Of a DNA stretch of 10,051 bases, positions 1 to 6,087 are shown piece by piece; positions within the stretch are counted from its first letter, which is position 1, and each line of letters begins with the position of its first letter. The position numbers and the translations under genes were made by a program. Where the stretch lies: positions 1-10,051 of the forward strand of contig JACQDO010000316.1 of the NCBI GenBank assembly GCA_016201085.1, given 5' to 3'. The DNA is from Hyphomicrobiales bacterium (GTDB lineage: Bacteria > Pseudomonadota > Alphaproteobacteria > Rhizobiales > Xanthobacteraceae). Under the pieces are notes generated by a model. The model worked only from the letters and a program-made list of their open reading frames with translations. It was not told the origin of the DNA and did not search any database.

Positions 1-164
1 TTCCCTCCCCTCTTGAGGGGGAGGGTGCGCGAGTGGAGGCGAAGCCGAACGAGCGCGGGAGAGGGGTATTTCTAAAGAAACTTTTTTGCGAAGAGAACCC
101 CTCTCGCGGCTCGCACTCGGATTCCCTCCGCGCGAGCCACCCTCTCCCGCAAGGGGCGAGGGAA
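1..164. repeat. Long imperfect inverted repeat (intergenic palindromic element)
   Basis: The left arm (about 3-66) and right arm (about 98-163) are imperfect reverse complements, closed by GAGAGGGG (59-66) against CCCCTCTC (98-105), with an AT-richer loop at 67-97. The outer ends carry CCCTC-type motifs and the right arm contains CCCTCTCCCGCAAGGGG, itself a small hairpin. Elements of this look are common between genes in Bradyrhizobium-like genomes (my recollection, not a search). A shorter relative lies at 4941-4966. It may help end transcription from a gene left of the window, but no clean U-tract terminator is visible. Confidence 0.7.
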
Positions 165-272
165 GAGCGATTGCCGCGCGCTCGTGCATTACCGATTCGT
201 TGTCAAACAGCCATGCGTCATCGCCCGCATTATTTACGGCCCCGGGAAGGCCGGTCGTCCCTTTTTCCGTTT

Positions 273-414
273 CCCCAATTGGGGGAATGGAGCGCCGGGA
301 GGGCGCCAGGGGGTTTGCGAGGCCCCTTTGGGCCGCCCTTGCGATCGGGGGCCCGCGCGCCTTGCGAAGGCGCGCGCCGGTTTGCGAGACCGGCTGCGCC
401 CCCCTGGCGCTCCA
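273..414. repeat. Cluster of consecutive stem-loops with TTGCGA loops
   Basis: This gene-free stretch is a dense run of palindromes. CCCCAATTGGGG (273-284) is perfect. GCGCCAGGGGG (303-313) pairs with CCCCCTGGCGC (400-410). Inside that frame are four hairpins, each with TTGCGA in or at its loop: GGGG/CCCC with TTGCGA at 315-320; GGGCC/GGCCC plus CCC/GGG with 339-344; GCGCGCC/GGCGCGC (355-361/369-375) with 362-367; and GCCGGT/ACCGGC (376-381/389-394) with 382-387. Open frames here are short, mutually overlapping and full of Arg, Pro and Ala, as expected from GC-rich repeat DNA, so I call no gene. Function is unknown. Confidence 0.65.
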
Positions 415-535
415 TCCGTCAAACTCGCGCGCAGTCTGCGCAAGCTTGACTGCGATGCGCGTTGTCGGCGCACCGGCCCGGCCGGCCGTGCTGGGGCGCG
501 TCATGACGGCACCCCGCGCGGCCAACCCAGCGAAT

Positions 536-549
536 ATGACTATAGTCAT
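536..549. promoter_or_regulatory. Perfect 14-bp palindrome, possible operator
   Basis: ATGACTATAGTCAT is a perfect inverted repeat in a locally AT-rich island within very GC-rich DNA, 160 bp upstream of the M24 gene. Short symmetric AT-rich sites of this size are typical of dimeric TetR-, GntR- or MarR-type repressors. No regulator gene is in the window, so the partner is unknown. It could equally serve a divergent gene left of the window. Confidence 0.4.
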
Positions 550-615
550 TTTATAGGATAGTTGTCAAGCAGCACCCGTTACCGCCGAGCCATGCCGCAG
601 CGGTCTGCCGGCGCG

Positions 616-644
616 GTGAAAATGCCGCGCGAGGGGCCTATAAT
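616..644 (+). promoter_or_regulatory. Probable sigma-70-type promoter of the M24 gene
   Basis: A perfect -10 box TATAAT (639-644) is preceded, with a 17-nt spacer, by GTGAAA (616-621), which matches four of six positions of the TTGACA consensus. Transcription would begin near 650, giving a leader of about 60 nt before the ATG at 710. The weak -35 box leaves room for an activator. Confidence 0.5.
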
Positions 645-709
645 GCCGAACCAGAGCCGGCTATAAGGCCGCCCAGCCAATCGCCGATGCTGCTTTGAAG
701 GAGACGACC

Positions 710-1993
710 ATGGACGAGAGAACGCGCGAGCCGAGGAAGATCACCGCCGAGGATATCAACCCGCGCTACAATTGGGGGCGCGCGCTGCCGGTGCTCGGCA
801 CCATGGGGGTCGATTTCGAGGAGCGCGTCGATTACCGCCGCATGCATCGCTACCGGCTCGGCCGGGCGCAGGCGGCGCTGGAAAAATCAGACCTCGGCGC
901 GCTGCTGCTGTTCGACGACAACAACATCCGTTACGTCAAGTGGGCGCGCGATAAGATGTCGCGCTTCGCGCTGCTGATCCGCGGCCACGATCCGGTCCTG
1001 TGGGATTTCGGCTCGGCCGCCGTGCACCACAAGCTCTATTCGCCCTGGCTCAAGCCGGAGAACTGCAAGGCCGGCCTAGTCGGCCTGCGCGGCACCGTCG
1101 ATCCGGCCTTCGGCCTGATGAAGCGCCATGCCGAGGAGATGGCCTCGCTCATCAAGGCCGCCGGCGTCGCCAAGATGCCGCTCGGCGTCGACATCATCGA
1201 GCCGCCGATGATGTTCGAACTGGAAAAAGCCGGCCTCAAGATCAAGGACGGCCAGCAGGTGATGCTGAGCGCGCGCGAGCTGAAATCGTCCGACGAGATC
1301 GCGCTGTTGAACCGCGCCGCCGCCATGGTGGACGGCGCCTATCAGCTCATCAACGAGCAGCTCAAGCCGGGCGTGCGCGAAAACGACATCGTCGCCGAGG
1401 TCAACAAGTTCCTCTACACGCACGGCTCCGACGACGTGGAAGCGGTCAACGCGGTCTCCGGCGAGCGCTGCAATCCGCATCCGCATAACTTCACCGACCG
1501 CATGATCCGCCCCGGCGATCAGGCCTTCTTCGACATCCTGCAATCGTTCATGGGCTATCGCACCTGCTACTACCGCACCTTCAACGTCGGCCGCGCCACG
1601 CCGGTGCAGCACGACGCCTACAAGAAGGCGCGCGAGTGGCTGGACAACGCCATCGAGCGCATCAAGCCGGGCGCCTCGACCGCGCATATCTGCGAGGTGT
1701 TCCCCAAGGCGAACGAGTTCGGCTTCCCCGACGAATTGGCGGCCTTCGGCCTGCAGTTCGCGCACGGCCTGGGGCTCAATTTGCACGAACGGCCGATCAT
1801 CTCGCGCGTGGTGTCGATGGATCACCCGACCGAGATCAAGGAAGGCATGGTGTTCGCGATCGAGACCTATTGCCCGGCGACCGACGGCTACTCGGCCGCG
1901 CGCATCGAGGAAGAGGTCGTGGTCACCGACAAGGGCTGCAAGCTGATCTCGCTGTTCCCGGCCGAGGAACTGCCGATCAGCCATCGGTATTGA
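710..1993 (+). CDS. M24-family (aminopeptidase P/creatinase fold) metallopeptidase-like protein
   Basis: This 427-residue protein has an N-terminal creatinase-like domain (about residues 40-170) and a C-terminal pita-bread catalytic domain (about 200-410). The ATG at 710 is chosen over an in-frame TTG at 695 because AAGGAG (698-703) sits 6 nt before it. M24 enzymes usually bind two metals through Asp, Asp, His, Glu, Glu. Here Asp275, His352 (in AHGLGL), Glu385 (in AIET) and Glu400 (in ARIEEE) are visible. The second aspartate, 11 residues after the first and normally in a SDITRTF-like context, is Cys286 (RTCYYRTF). The protein may therefore be a one-metal or modified-site hydrolase, or act in a non-peptidase role as creatinase does. 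It resembles Xaa-Pro dipeptidase annotations. DddP (DMSP lyase) is in the same superfamily, but I see no specific support for it. No signal peptide; cytoplasmic. Confidence 0.88.
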   Translation: MDERTREPRKITAEDINPRYNWGRALPVLGTMGVDFEERVDYRRMHRYRLGRAQAALEKSDLGALLLFDDNNIRYVKWARDKMSRFALLIRGHDPVLWDFGSAAVHHKLYSPWLKPENCKAGLVGLRGTVDPAFGLMKRHAEEMASLIKAAGVAKMPLGVDIIEPPMMFELEKAGLKIKDGQQVMLSARELKSSDEIALLNRAAAMVDGAYQLINEQLKPGVRENDIVAEVNKFLYTHGSDDVEAVNAVSGERCNPHPHNFTDRMIRPGDQAFFDILQSFMGYRTCYYRTFNVGRATPVQHDAYKKAREWLDNAIERIKPGASTAHICEVFPKANEFGFPDELAAFGLQFAHGLGLNLHERPIISRVVSMDHPTEIKEGMVFAIETYCPATDGYSAARIEEEVVVTDKGCKLISLFPAEELPISHRY

Positions 1994-2036
1994 GCGGCCG
2001 GCGCGACAGCGCGCGATCTCTCTCGGCCTTCGAGAC

Positions 2037-2058
2037 GGGCGCGCTTAGCTGCGCGCCC
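2037..2058 (+). terminator. Strong hairpin after the M24 gene, no U-tract
   Basis: GGGCGCGC (2037-2044) pairs perfectly with GCGCGCCC (2051-2058) across a 6-nt loop, 44 nt after the M24 stop codon. It is not followed by a T-run, so it may act as an RNA-stabilising 3' end or a weak terminator rather than a canonical intrinsic one. A smaller GGGCG/CGCCC hairpin lies just downstream, before the next start codon. Confidence 0.35.
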
Positions 2059-2096
2059 TCTGCAAGATGAGGGCGGATAACGCCCAGTAAGCATCT

Positions 2097-2324
2097 ATGG
2101 CACCGATTGTCCGCCCCTATATCTCGCCCAAGGAACGCGCGCAGAACCGCGCGCGCTGGATCCGTATCGCCTATTGGACCGCGGTGACGATCCCGGTCCT
2201 CGTCGGGCTGACGATGGTCGGCTACAGCGACCAGGCGCCGGCCTGGCTGCGCGCGTTCACGGTCAATCTGGACGCGCTGTTCGGCTTTCCGGTGTTGTGG
2301 CTGATCAAGCTGATCGCGGCATGA
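2097..2324 (+). CDS. Small membrane protein of unknown function (75 residues)
   Basis: I do not recognise a family. The N-terminus is basic (residues 11-23 hold several Lys and Arg). A hydrophobic segment at about 24-43 and a second at about 58-74 predict two membrane passes or one pass plus a re-entrant helix. No clear Shine-Dalgarno precedes the ATG. The stop overlaps the next start as ATGA (2321-2324), so it is translationally coupled to the DUF983 gene. That coupling and normal codon use argue it is real, and the two products may act in the same membrane process. Uncertainty is mainly in the exact start, because no ribosome binding site fixes it. Confidence 0.65.
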   Translation: MAPIVRPYISPKERAQNRARWIRIAYWTAVTIPVLVGLTMVGYSDQAPAWLRAFTVNLDALFGFPVLWLIKLIAA

Positions 2325-2719
2325 GCGCCGGCGAGGCGCTGTGGCGCGGCTTACGCGGGCGCTGTCCCGCCTGCGGCGAAGGCCGCATGTTCCGCGCCTT
2401 CCTCAAGGTCGCCGACCAATGCCCGCGCTGCGGCGAAGAGCTGCATCATCACCGCGCCGACGATTTCCCCGCCTATCTGGTGATCATCATCACCGGCCAT
2501 ATCTTGGTGCCGATCGTGCTGGCGGTGGAAACGCATATCGCGCCGGCCATCTGGGTGAGCATGACGCTGTGGCCGGCGGTCGCGCTGGTCATGACGCTCG
2601 GCCTGCTGCAACCGGTGAAAGGCGCCGTGGTCGCCATCCAATGGCATGGCGGCATGCACGGCTTCGAAGAAGCGAAGAAGACGCGCGCAACTGCCGCTGC
2701 CAACCGGCCCGGCGGTTAG
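2321..2719 (+). CDS. DUF983 family zinc-ribbon membrane protein
   Basis: The 132-residue product has an N-terminal zinc-ribbon with two CxxC knuckles, Cys15/Cys18 (CPACGEG) and Cys34/Cys37 (CPRCGEE), then the HHHRADDFPAY segment (about 42-52) and two hydrophobic helices (about 52-70 and 78-98). This order of cysteine knuckles, ADD-PAY motif and GH-containing first helix is the DUF983 pattern. No enzymatic activity is established for the family. In alphaproteobacteria I recall relatives near cytochrome c oxidase assembly genes, but none is present here. The start overlaps the upstream 75-residue gene by 4 nt, so translation is coupled. The C-terminus (about 113-132) is charged and probably cytoplasmic. 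Confidence 0.85.
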   Translation: MSAGEALWRGLRGRCPACGEGRMFRAFLKVADQCPRCGEELHHHRADDFPAYLVIIITGHILVPIVLAVETHIAPAIWVSMTLWPAVALVMTLGLLQPVKGAVVAIQWHGGMHGFEEAKKTRATAAANRPGG

Positions 2720-2773
2720 CGGAACCAATATCGCCGCCGCCGCTTAACCTCCCTGACATCACAGGAGGATTCG

Positions 2774-2953
2774 ATGGCTGACAACGGCAGTGGCGGCGTC
2801 GGCGTGCTCGGCGTTCTGGTCGGCGCGCTCATTGTAGTCGTGGTCGGCGGCGGACTGCTGTTCGCCACCGGCAAGTTCCCGGGGCAAAGCGGCGGCGGCG
2901 GCACCTCGACCGTCAAGCTCGAACTGCCCAAACCCGCGTCTCCGGTAAAATAA
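2774..2953 (+). CDS. Small single-span membrane protein (59 residues)
   Basis: AGGAGG (2763-2768) lies 5 nt before the ATG, the strongest ribosome binding site in the window, and supports this very short gene. The product starts MADNGSGG, has one glycine- and valine-rich hydrophobic helix (about residues 9-31), a Gly-rich linker (37-43) and a short tail with alternating charged and proline residues. Without a lipobox or cleavage site, it is probably an anchored inner-membrane protein with a periplasmic or cytoplasmic tail of about 25 residues. I recognise no family. It ends 1 nt from the stop of the convergent SPFH gene. It may form its own transcript, since 54 nt separate it from the DUF983 gene. 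Confidence 0.75.
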   Translation: MADNGSGGVGVLGVLVGALIVVVVGGGLLFATGKFPGQSGGGGTSTVKLELPKPASPVK

Positions 2954-2954
2954 C

Positions 2955-3794
2955 TCAGACCGGCTTGCCTTCCGCCATGAACGCCGCCGGCAGCGCCACG
3001 CTCATCGAATCCACCATCGAGGTCGGCATCAGGATGGTGGCGCCGCGCTCCTTGGTGACTTCATAGATGATGTTCATGGCGCGCAGGTGCAGCGCCGCCG
3101 GCGTGCCAGCATAGGTGTTGGCGGCTTCGACGAATTTCGCCGCAATCGCGGCTTCGGCCGAGCCTAAGATGACGCGCGCTTCCTTCTCGCGTTCGGCCTG
3201 CGCCTGGCGCGACATGGCGTCCTGCAGGCCGACCGGAATGGCGACGTCCCTGATCTCGACCGAATTGACTGAGATGCCCCAGTCGGCGGTCTTTTGCGCG
3301 ATCTCGGTACGCAGCACTTCGTCCGCCGCCTTGCGCTCGGCCAGGAGCGCCGACAGATGCGAGGCGCCGATCATCTCGCGCAAGGATGTCTGCGCCACGC
3401 GGTCGATGGCCTCGCGGTAATTGGCGATGTTGAGCGCGGCGCGCTGGGCGTCGTGCACATGCCAGAAGATCACGGCATCGACATTGACCGGCACGGTGTC
3501 GCGGGTGAGCGCCTGCTCGGCGTTGAACTGCGTGGTCTGGATGCGCTCGTCGATCACCGCGGCGATGGCGTCGATCACCGGGATGATGACGAACAGCCCG
3601 GGCCCCTTCACGCTCGACAGCTTGCCGGCGCGCAAGATGACGAAGCGCTCCCAGTTGTTGGCCATCTTGAGCGAAAACAGCGTGAGCACGGCGAGGATGC
3701 CGAAGCCGATGCCGATCAGGAACATGCCGGACAGGAACAGCAGCGCGCCGATGGCGCCGAAAACGACGGTGACGAGCAGGGTGATGGGATTCAT
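2955..3794 (-). CDS. SPFH-domain stomatin/slipin-type membrane scaffold protein
   Basis: The 279-residue product begins with a long hydrophobic hairpin-like segment (about residues 4-42) followed by an SPFH/band 7 domain (about 44-200). Stomatin hallmarks are clear: GPGLFVIIPVID, a TRDTVPVNVDAVIFW strand, VEIRDVAIP (179-187), and the RQAQAEREKEARVILG segment starting the C-terminal coiled coil. Slipins oligomerise on the inner membrane and organise microdomains or regulate membrane proteases. Their usual partner, NfeD, is not adjacent here. GGAG lies 8 nt before the ATG. Its 3' end abuts the convergent 59-residue gene with 1 nt between stops, leaving no room for separate terminators. It lies 120 nt after the GST stop on the same strand and could be cotranscribed with it. 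Confidence 0.92.
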   Translation of the reverse strand: MNPITLLVTVVFGAIGALLFLSGMFLIGIGFGILAVLTLFSLKMANNWERFVILRAGKLSSVKGPGLFVIIPVIDAIAAVIDERIQTTQFNAEQALTRDTVPVNVDAVIFWHVHDAQRAALNIANYREAIDRVAQTSLREMIGASHLSALLAERKAADEVLRTEIAQKTADWGISVNSVEIRDVAIPVGLQDAMSRQAQAEREKEARVILGSAEAAIAAKFVEAANTYAGTPAALHLRAMNIIYEVTKERGATILMPTSMVDSMSVALPAAFMAEGKPV

Positions 3795-3864
3795 GGCAAT
3801 GGCTCCGTGTTGCGACGATAAAGAAACGCTATCGACGGCAGGTTACCCCGCAATCGAAACGCCG

Positions 3865-3895
3865 ACGACCGGCAATCGGTCGTTTTTATCGGTCG
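3865..3895 (+). terminator. Hairpin with short T-run; direct repeat ATCGGTCG
   Basis: ACGACCG (3865-3871) pairs with CGGTCGT (3877-3883) and is followed on the plus strand by a run of five T (3883-3887). ATCGGTCG occurs twice, at 3875-3882 and 3888-3895. It lies between the minus-strand GST and SPFH genes. In the minus direction the same hairpin has no T-run, so it would be a poor GST terminator. It may instead end an antisense plus-strand transcript, or the direct repeats may be a binding site ahead of the SPFH gene. Confidence 0.35.
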
Positions 3896-3914
3896 CAGCC
3901 GGAGCGGAACAGGT

Positions 3915-4679
3915 TCAAACGCGCGCGGACGTCTTTTCCCGTAAATGCGGGAAACGCTCCGACAACAGCGAGCCGTGGTAAAAGGTCGGCTTGAACGCCG
4001 GATGGGCGCGGATATTGTCAAACCAGGTGACGATGCGCGGCAGATCCTGCCAGTCCGGCAGGCCGAGATCGTGCATTCTCACGAGAGCCGGCATCACCGC
4101 CACGTCGGCCAGCGTCATCGCCTTGCCCTGCAGCCAGGGCCCGCCGCTGCGCTCGATCTCGGCATCCATGCGCTCATAGGAACGGCGCAGGCGGGCGAGG
4201 GCTGCGTCCATCTCCGCCTTGGGGAAGCCGGTCTGCCCCATGGTCAGCATGAATTCGCGCCGCAGCGGCTTGCTCTCGGCCATGGCCACGAAGGCCTCGC
4301 GGCTCATCTTCTGGAAGCTCGGCAGGAAGGCGAGGTTGAAGGTCGGCACCCGCACCGAAGCGGCCGGCATCTCGTCGATAAAATGCATCAACGCGCGCAT
4401 GCGGGCGCGGGCCACCGGGTCTTCCGGCGTGAAGCTCAAGTCGGGCGTAACTTCGTCGAGATATTCGGCGATGACGGTCGAATCGATGACGATGGAACCG
4501 TCATGGTCGAGGGTGGGCACCACCCCATTCGGATTGAGCTTGAGGTAATCGGGCTTGAGCTGGTCGCCTTCCAGCAAATTGAGCTTGATTTCGTTAAAGG
4601 CGAGCCCCTTGGCGTTGAGCACGAAGCGCACACGCTGGCTGCACGTCGATTGCGGCGCGTTGTAGAGCGTGAAGGCCAT
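3915..4679 (-). CDS. Glutathione S-transferase family protein
   Basis: The 254-residue protein has an N-terminal thioredoxin-like GST domain (about 3-82) and an all-helical C-terminal domain (about 95-230). Visible marks are the active-site segment APQSTCSQRVRF (residues 8-19, with Ser11, Cys13 and Ser14 as candidate glutathione-contacting residues), NPNGVVPTL with the cis-proline at 55, the Asp66-Ser67 pair that binds the glutathione gamma-glutamyl group, and TLADVAVMPAL, the N-capping box of the C-terminal fold. It is expected to conjugate or transfer glutathione in the cytoplasm; the substrate is unknown. CGGAG sits 6 nt before the ATG. At 254 residues it is somewhat longer than the common 200-230. 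A dehalogenase- or beta-etherase-like role is possible but unsupported. Confidence 0.9.
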   Translation of the reverse strand: MAFTLYNAPQSTCSQRVRFVLNAKGLAFNEIKLNLLEGDQLKPDYLKLNPNGVVPTLDHDGSIVIDSTVIAEYLDEVTPDLSFTPEDPVARARMRALMHFIDEMPAASVRVPTFNLAFLPSFQKMSREAFVAMAESKPLRREFMLTMGQTGFPKAEMDAALARLRRSYERMDAEIERSGGPWLQGKAMTLADVAVMPALVRMHDLGLPDWQDLPRIVTWFDNIRAHPAFKPTFYHGSLLSERFPHLREKTSARV

Positions 4680-4778
4680 GGACGGCTCCGATTACAAACG
4701 TGTTCTCGCAGATTGGTGCAGGATGGTACCGCAGTATCCCAAGTCACGCTGGGAAAATTTACGGCCTATTTACTTGGC

Positions 4779-4903
4779 AGCGGCATGCGCGAGGGCTTCA
4801 CTGAGATCGTGCGCAGCCGCCGTTATCCTCCCTTTAGGCTTAGACGGTGGCGTGAATCCTCCACCTTATGCACACAGGACCCCTGCAAAGGGGTCCTTTT
4901 TTT
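4779..4903 (+). ncRNA. Candidate small RNA with two anti-Shine-Dalgarno motifs
   Basis: The plus strand between the divergent GST start and the converging oxidoreductase stop ends in a clear intrinsic terminator (4876-4903), yet no plus-strand protein gene lies nearer than 2953. The preceding DNA folds locally: GCGGC/GCCGC plus TGCGC/GCGCA form a hairpin at 4780-4820, and GGTGG/CCACC form one at 4846-4865. ATCCTCC, the exact complement of GGAGGAT ribosome binding sites, occurs at 4825-4831, between the hairpins, and at 4856-4862, mostly in the second loop. This resembles alphaproteobacterial sRNAs with exposed CCUCC motifs (alpha-r14/cuckoo type), by general architecture only. The 5' end is inferred from a -10-like TATTTA at 4767-4772; no -35 is evident. 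I find no 6S, SRP, tmRNA or RNase P signature. Confidence 0.5.
4876..4903 (+). terminator. Rho-independent terminator
   Basis: AGGACCCC (4876-4883) pairs perfectly with GGGGTCCT (4890-4897) around a 6-nt loop, and seven T follow from 4897. It is the only textbook intrinsic terminator in the window. In the minus direction the stem is followed by GTGTGC, so it works only for plus-strand transcripts and does not serve the oxidoreductase gene. Confidence 0.85.
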
Positions 4904-4940
4904 ATTGTCGCGGTTTTTTGATGCAGCCAGACACCCAGAC

Positions 4941-4966
4941 TTCCCCTCCCCTTGCGGGAGAGAGGA
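4941..4966. repeat. Partial copy of CCCTCTCCC-type palindromic repeat
   Basis: CCCCTCCCCTTGCGGGAGAG closely matches the reverse complement of 141-163 in the left-edge repeat. On the minus strand it forms CTCCC-GCAAG-GGGAG just beyond the oxidoreductase stop codon, where it could trim or protect the 3' end of that transcript. It has no T-tract. Confidence 0.55.
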
Positions 4967-4974
4967 AAAGAAGA

Positions 4975-5928
4975 CTACTCCAGCCCCGTGCCGACGTTCT
5001 TGTTCTCCGGCTCGAGCTTCATGCCGGCGGCGAGCGCCATGGTCTCGGCCAGCGCGGCGAAGTCCTTGCTCAGATATTCTTCCGGATTCTTCTGCAACGT
5101 GGCCGCGCCGAAATGCGTCTGCAGCACCTCGCGCGTCGCGGCGGTCACCGGCATCGGCACGTCCCATTCGCGGCCGAGCTCGAGGCCGAGATCGAGGTCC
5201 TTGCGCAGCAGCTCCGGCGTAAACGTCGTGGTCCAGTCGAGATTGACCAGCGCCGGCGTCTTGTAGGCGGTGAACATCGAGCCCATGACGCCGTTGTTCA
5301 TGAAAGCGAGGAAGGCGTGGCGCGGCACGCCCATCTTGTTGGCGAGCAGCGTGATCTCGATCAGATTCTCGATCACCACGCCGAGCATGACGTTGTGCGC
5401 GATCTTGCAGATGCGCGCCAGTTCGCCGTCGCCGACATAGGACACGCCGCGCGGCGCGAACACCTCGATCAGCGGCATGGCGATCTTGGCGTCGGCTTCC
5501 GGGCCCGACACCACCGACGACAGTTTGCCGGCCTTGATCACCTTGGCGTTGCCGGACACCGGCGCGGCGATCAAGCTCACGCCCTTCTCGGTCAGCCGCG
5601 CGCGGATGGCGGCGGATTCATCGACCGAGATCGACGAGCAGTCGACCAGCATCTTCGGCTTTTGGGCGCCGGAGAGCAGGCCGTCTTTGCCGAACACGAC
5701 CTGTTCGACGTCCTTGCCGGTCGACACGATGGCGAACACCACTTCGCAGGCAGCAAGCTCTACCGGCTTGTCGACGATCTTGGCGCCTTTGGCGGCGAGC
5801 GGCTCGGCCTTGGCACGGGTGCGGTTCCACACCGTCACCTGGTGGCCGGCCTTGAGCAGGCGCTCCACCATCGGCGTGCCCATGCGGCCAACCCCGATCC
5901 AGCCGATCTTTTGCGCAGTCTTCGACAT
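4975..5928 (-). CDS. 3-hydroxyisobutyrate dehydrogenase-type NAD(P)-dependent oxidoreductase
   Basis: This 317-residue beta-hydroxyacid dehydrogenase has a Rossmann domain with IGVGRMG (11-17) and an all-helical C-terminal domain. WNRT (34-37) places an Asn-Arg after beta-2, which in this family favours NADP(H). DCSSIS (96-101) and APVSGN (122-127) are the substrate-binding motifs, and Lys175 in CKIAHN is the expected catalytic lysine. Family members oxidise 3-hydroxyisobutyrate, tartronate semialdehyde or related beta-hydroxy acids, or reduce semialdehydes; the sequence does not decide which. The C-terminus is about 15 residues longer than usual. GGGAG lies 9 nt before the ATG. It is divergent from the ABC/hydratase cluster across 213 bp, so the two may be co-regulated in organic acid catabolism. 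Confidence 0.92.
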   Translation of the reverse strand: MSKTAQKIGWIGVGRMGTPMVERLLKAGHQVTVWNRTRAKAEPLAAKGAKIVDKPVELAACEVVFAIVSTGKDVEQVVFGKDGLLSGAQKPKMLVDCSSISVDESAAIRARLTEKGVSLIAAPVSGNAKVIKAGKLSSVVSGPEADAKIAMPLIEVFAPRGVSYVGDGELARICKIAHNVMLGVVIENLIEITLLANKMGVPRHAFLAFMNNGVMGSMFTAYKTPALVNLDWTTTFTPELLRKDLDLGLELGREWDVPMPVTAATREVLQTHFGAATLQKNPEEYLSKDFAALAETMALAAGMKLEPENKNVGTGLE

Positions 5929-6087
5929 CGCGAAACTCTCCCGTTGAAATTGTGCCGCAAATGCTGCGGGCTCGGCCGGGGCTTTAGCCGTTCTATCGCG
6001 AAATCGCCAGTGGTGTACCGCTGGGCGGGTATGCCGCGACGCCGATGCTTGTGGCGGCCGTTCAAAAAGTTATCCTGCCGTCGCACA

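Noticed and set aside
33..561. Three overlapping plus-strand open frames of 125-156 residues in the left region
   Set aside because: They overlap in all three frames, cross inverted repeats and stem-loops, and encode low-complexity Arg/Pro/Ala/Gly sequence without motifs; none has a convincing ribosome binding site.
695..712. TTG at 695 as start of the M24 gene
   Set aside because: AAGGAG at 698-703 overlaps the first codons of that longer form and is spaced correctly for the ATG at 710.
1076..1984. Long minus-strand open frame opposite the M24 gene
   Set aside because: Shadow of a GC-rich coding region; His/Arg/Val/Asp-biased, no recognisable motif, and the plus strand encodes a clear family.
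710..1993. DMSP lyase DddP identity for the M24 protein
   Set aside because: Same superfamily, but DddP keeps the second metal aspartate as I recall it, and nothing in the neighbourhood suggests DMSP metabolism.
4779..4903. 6S RNA, SRP RNA, tmRNA or RNase P RNA
   Set aside because: None of the conserved cores I know for these RNAs is present, and there is no long rod with a central bubble as in 6S RNA.
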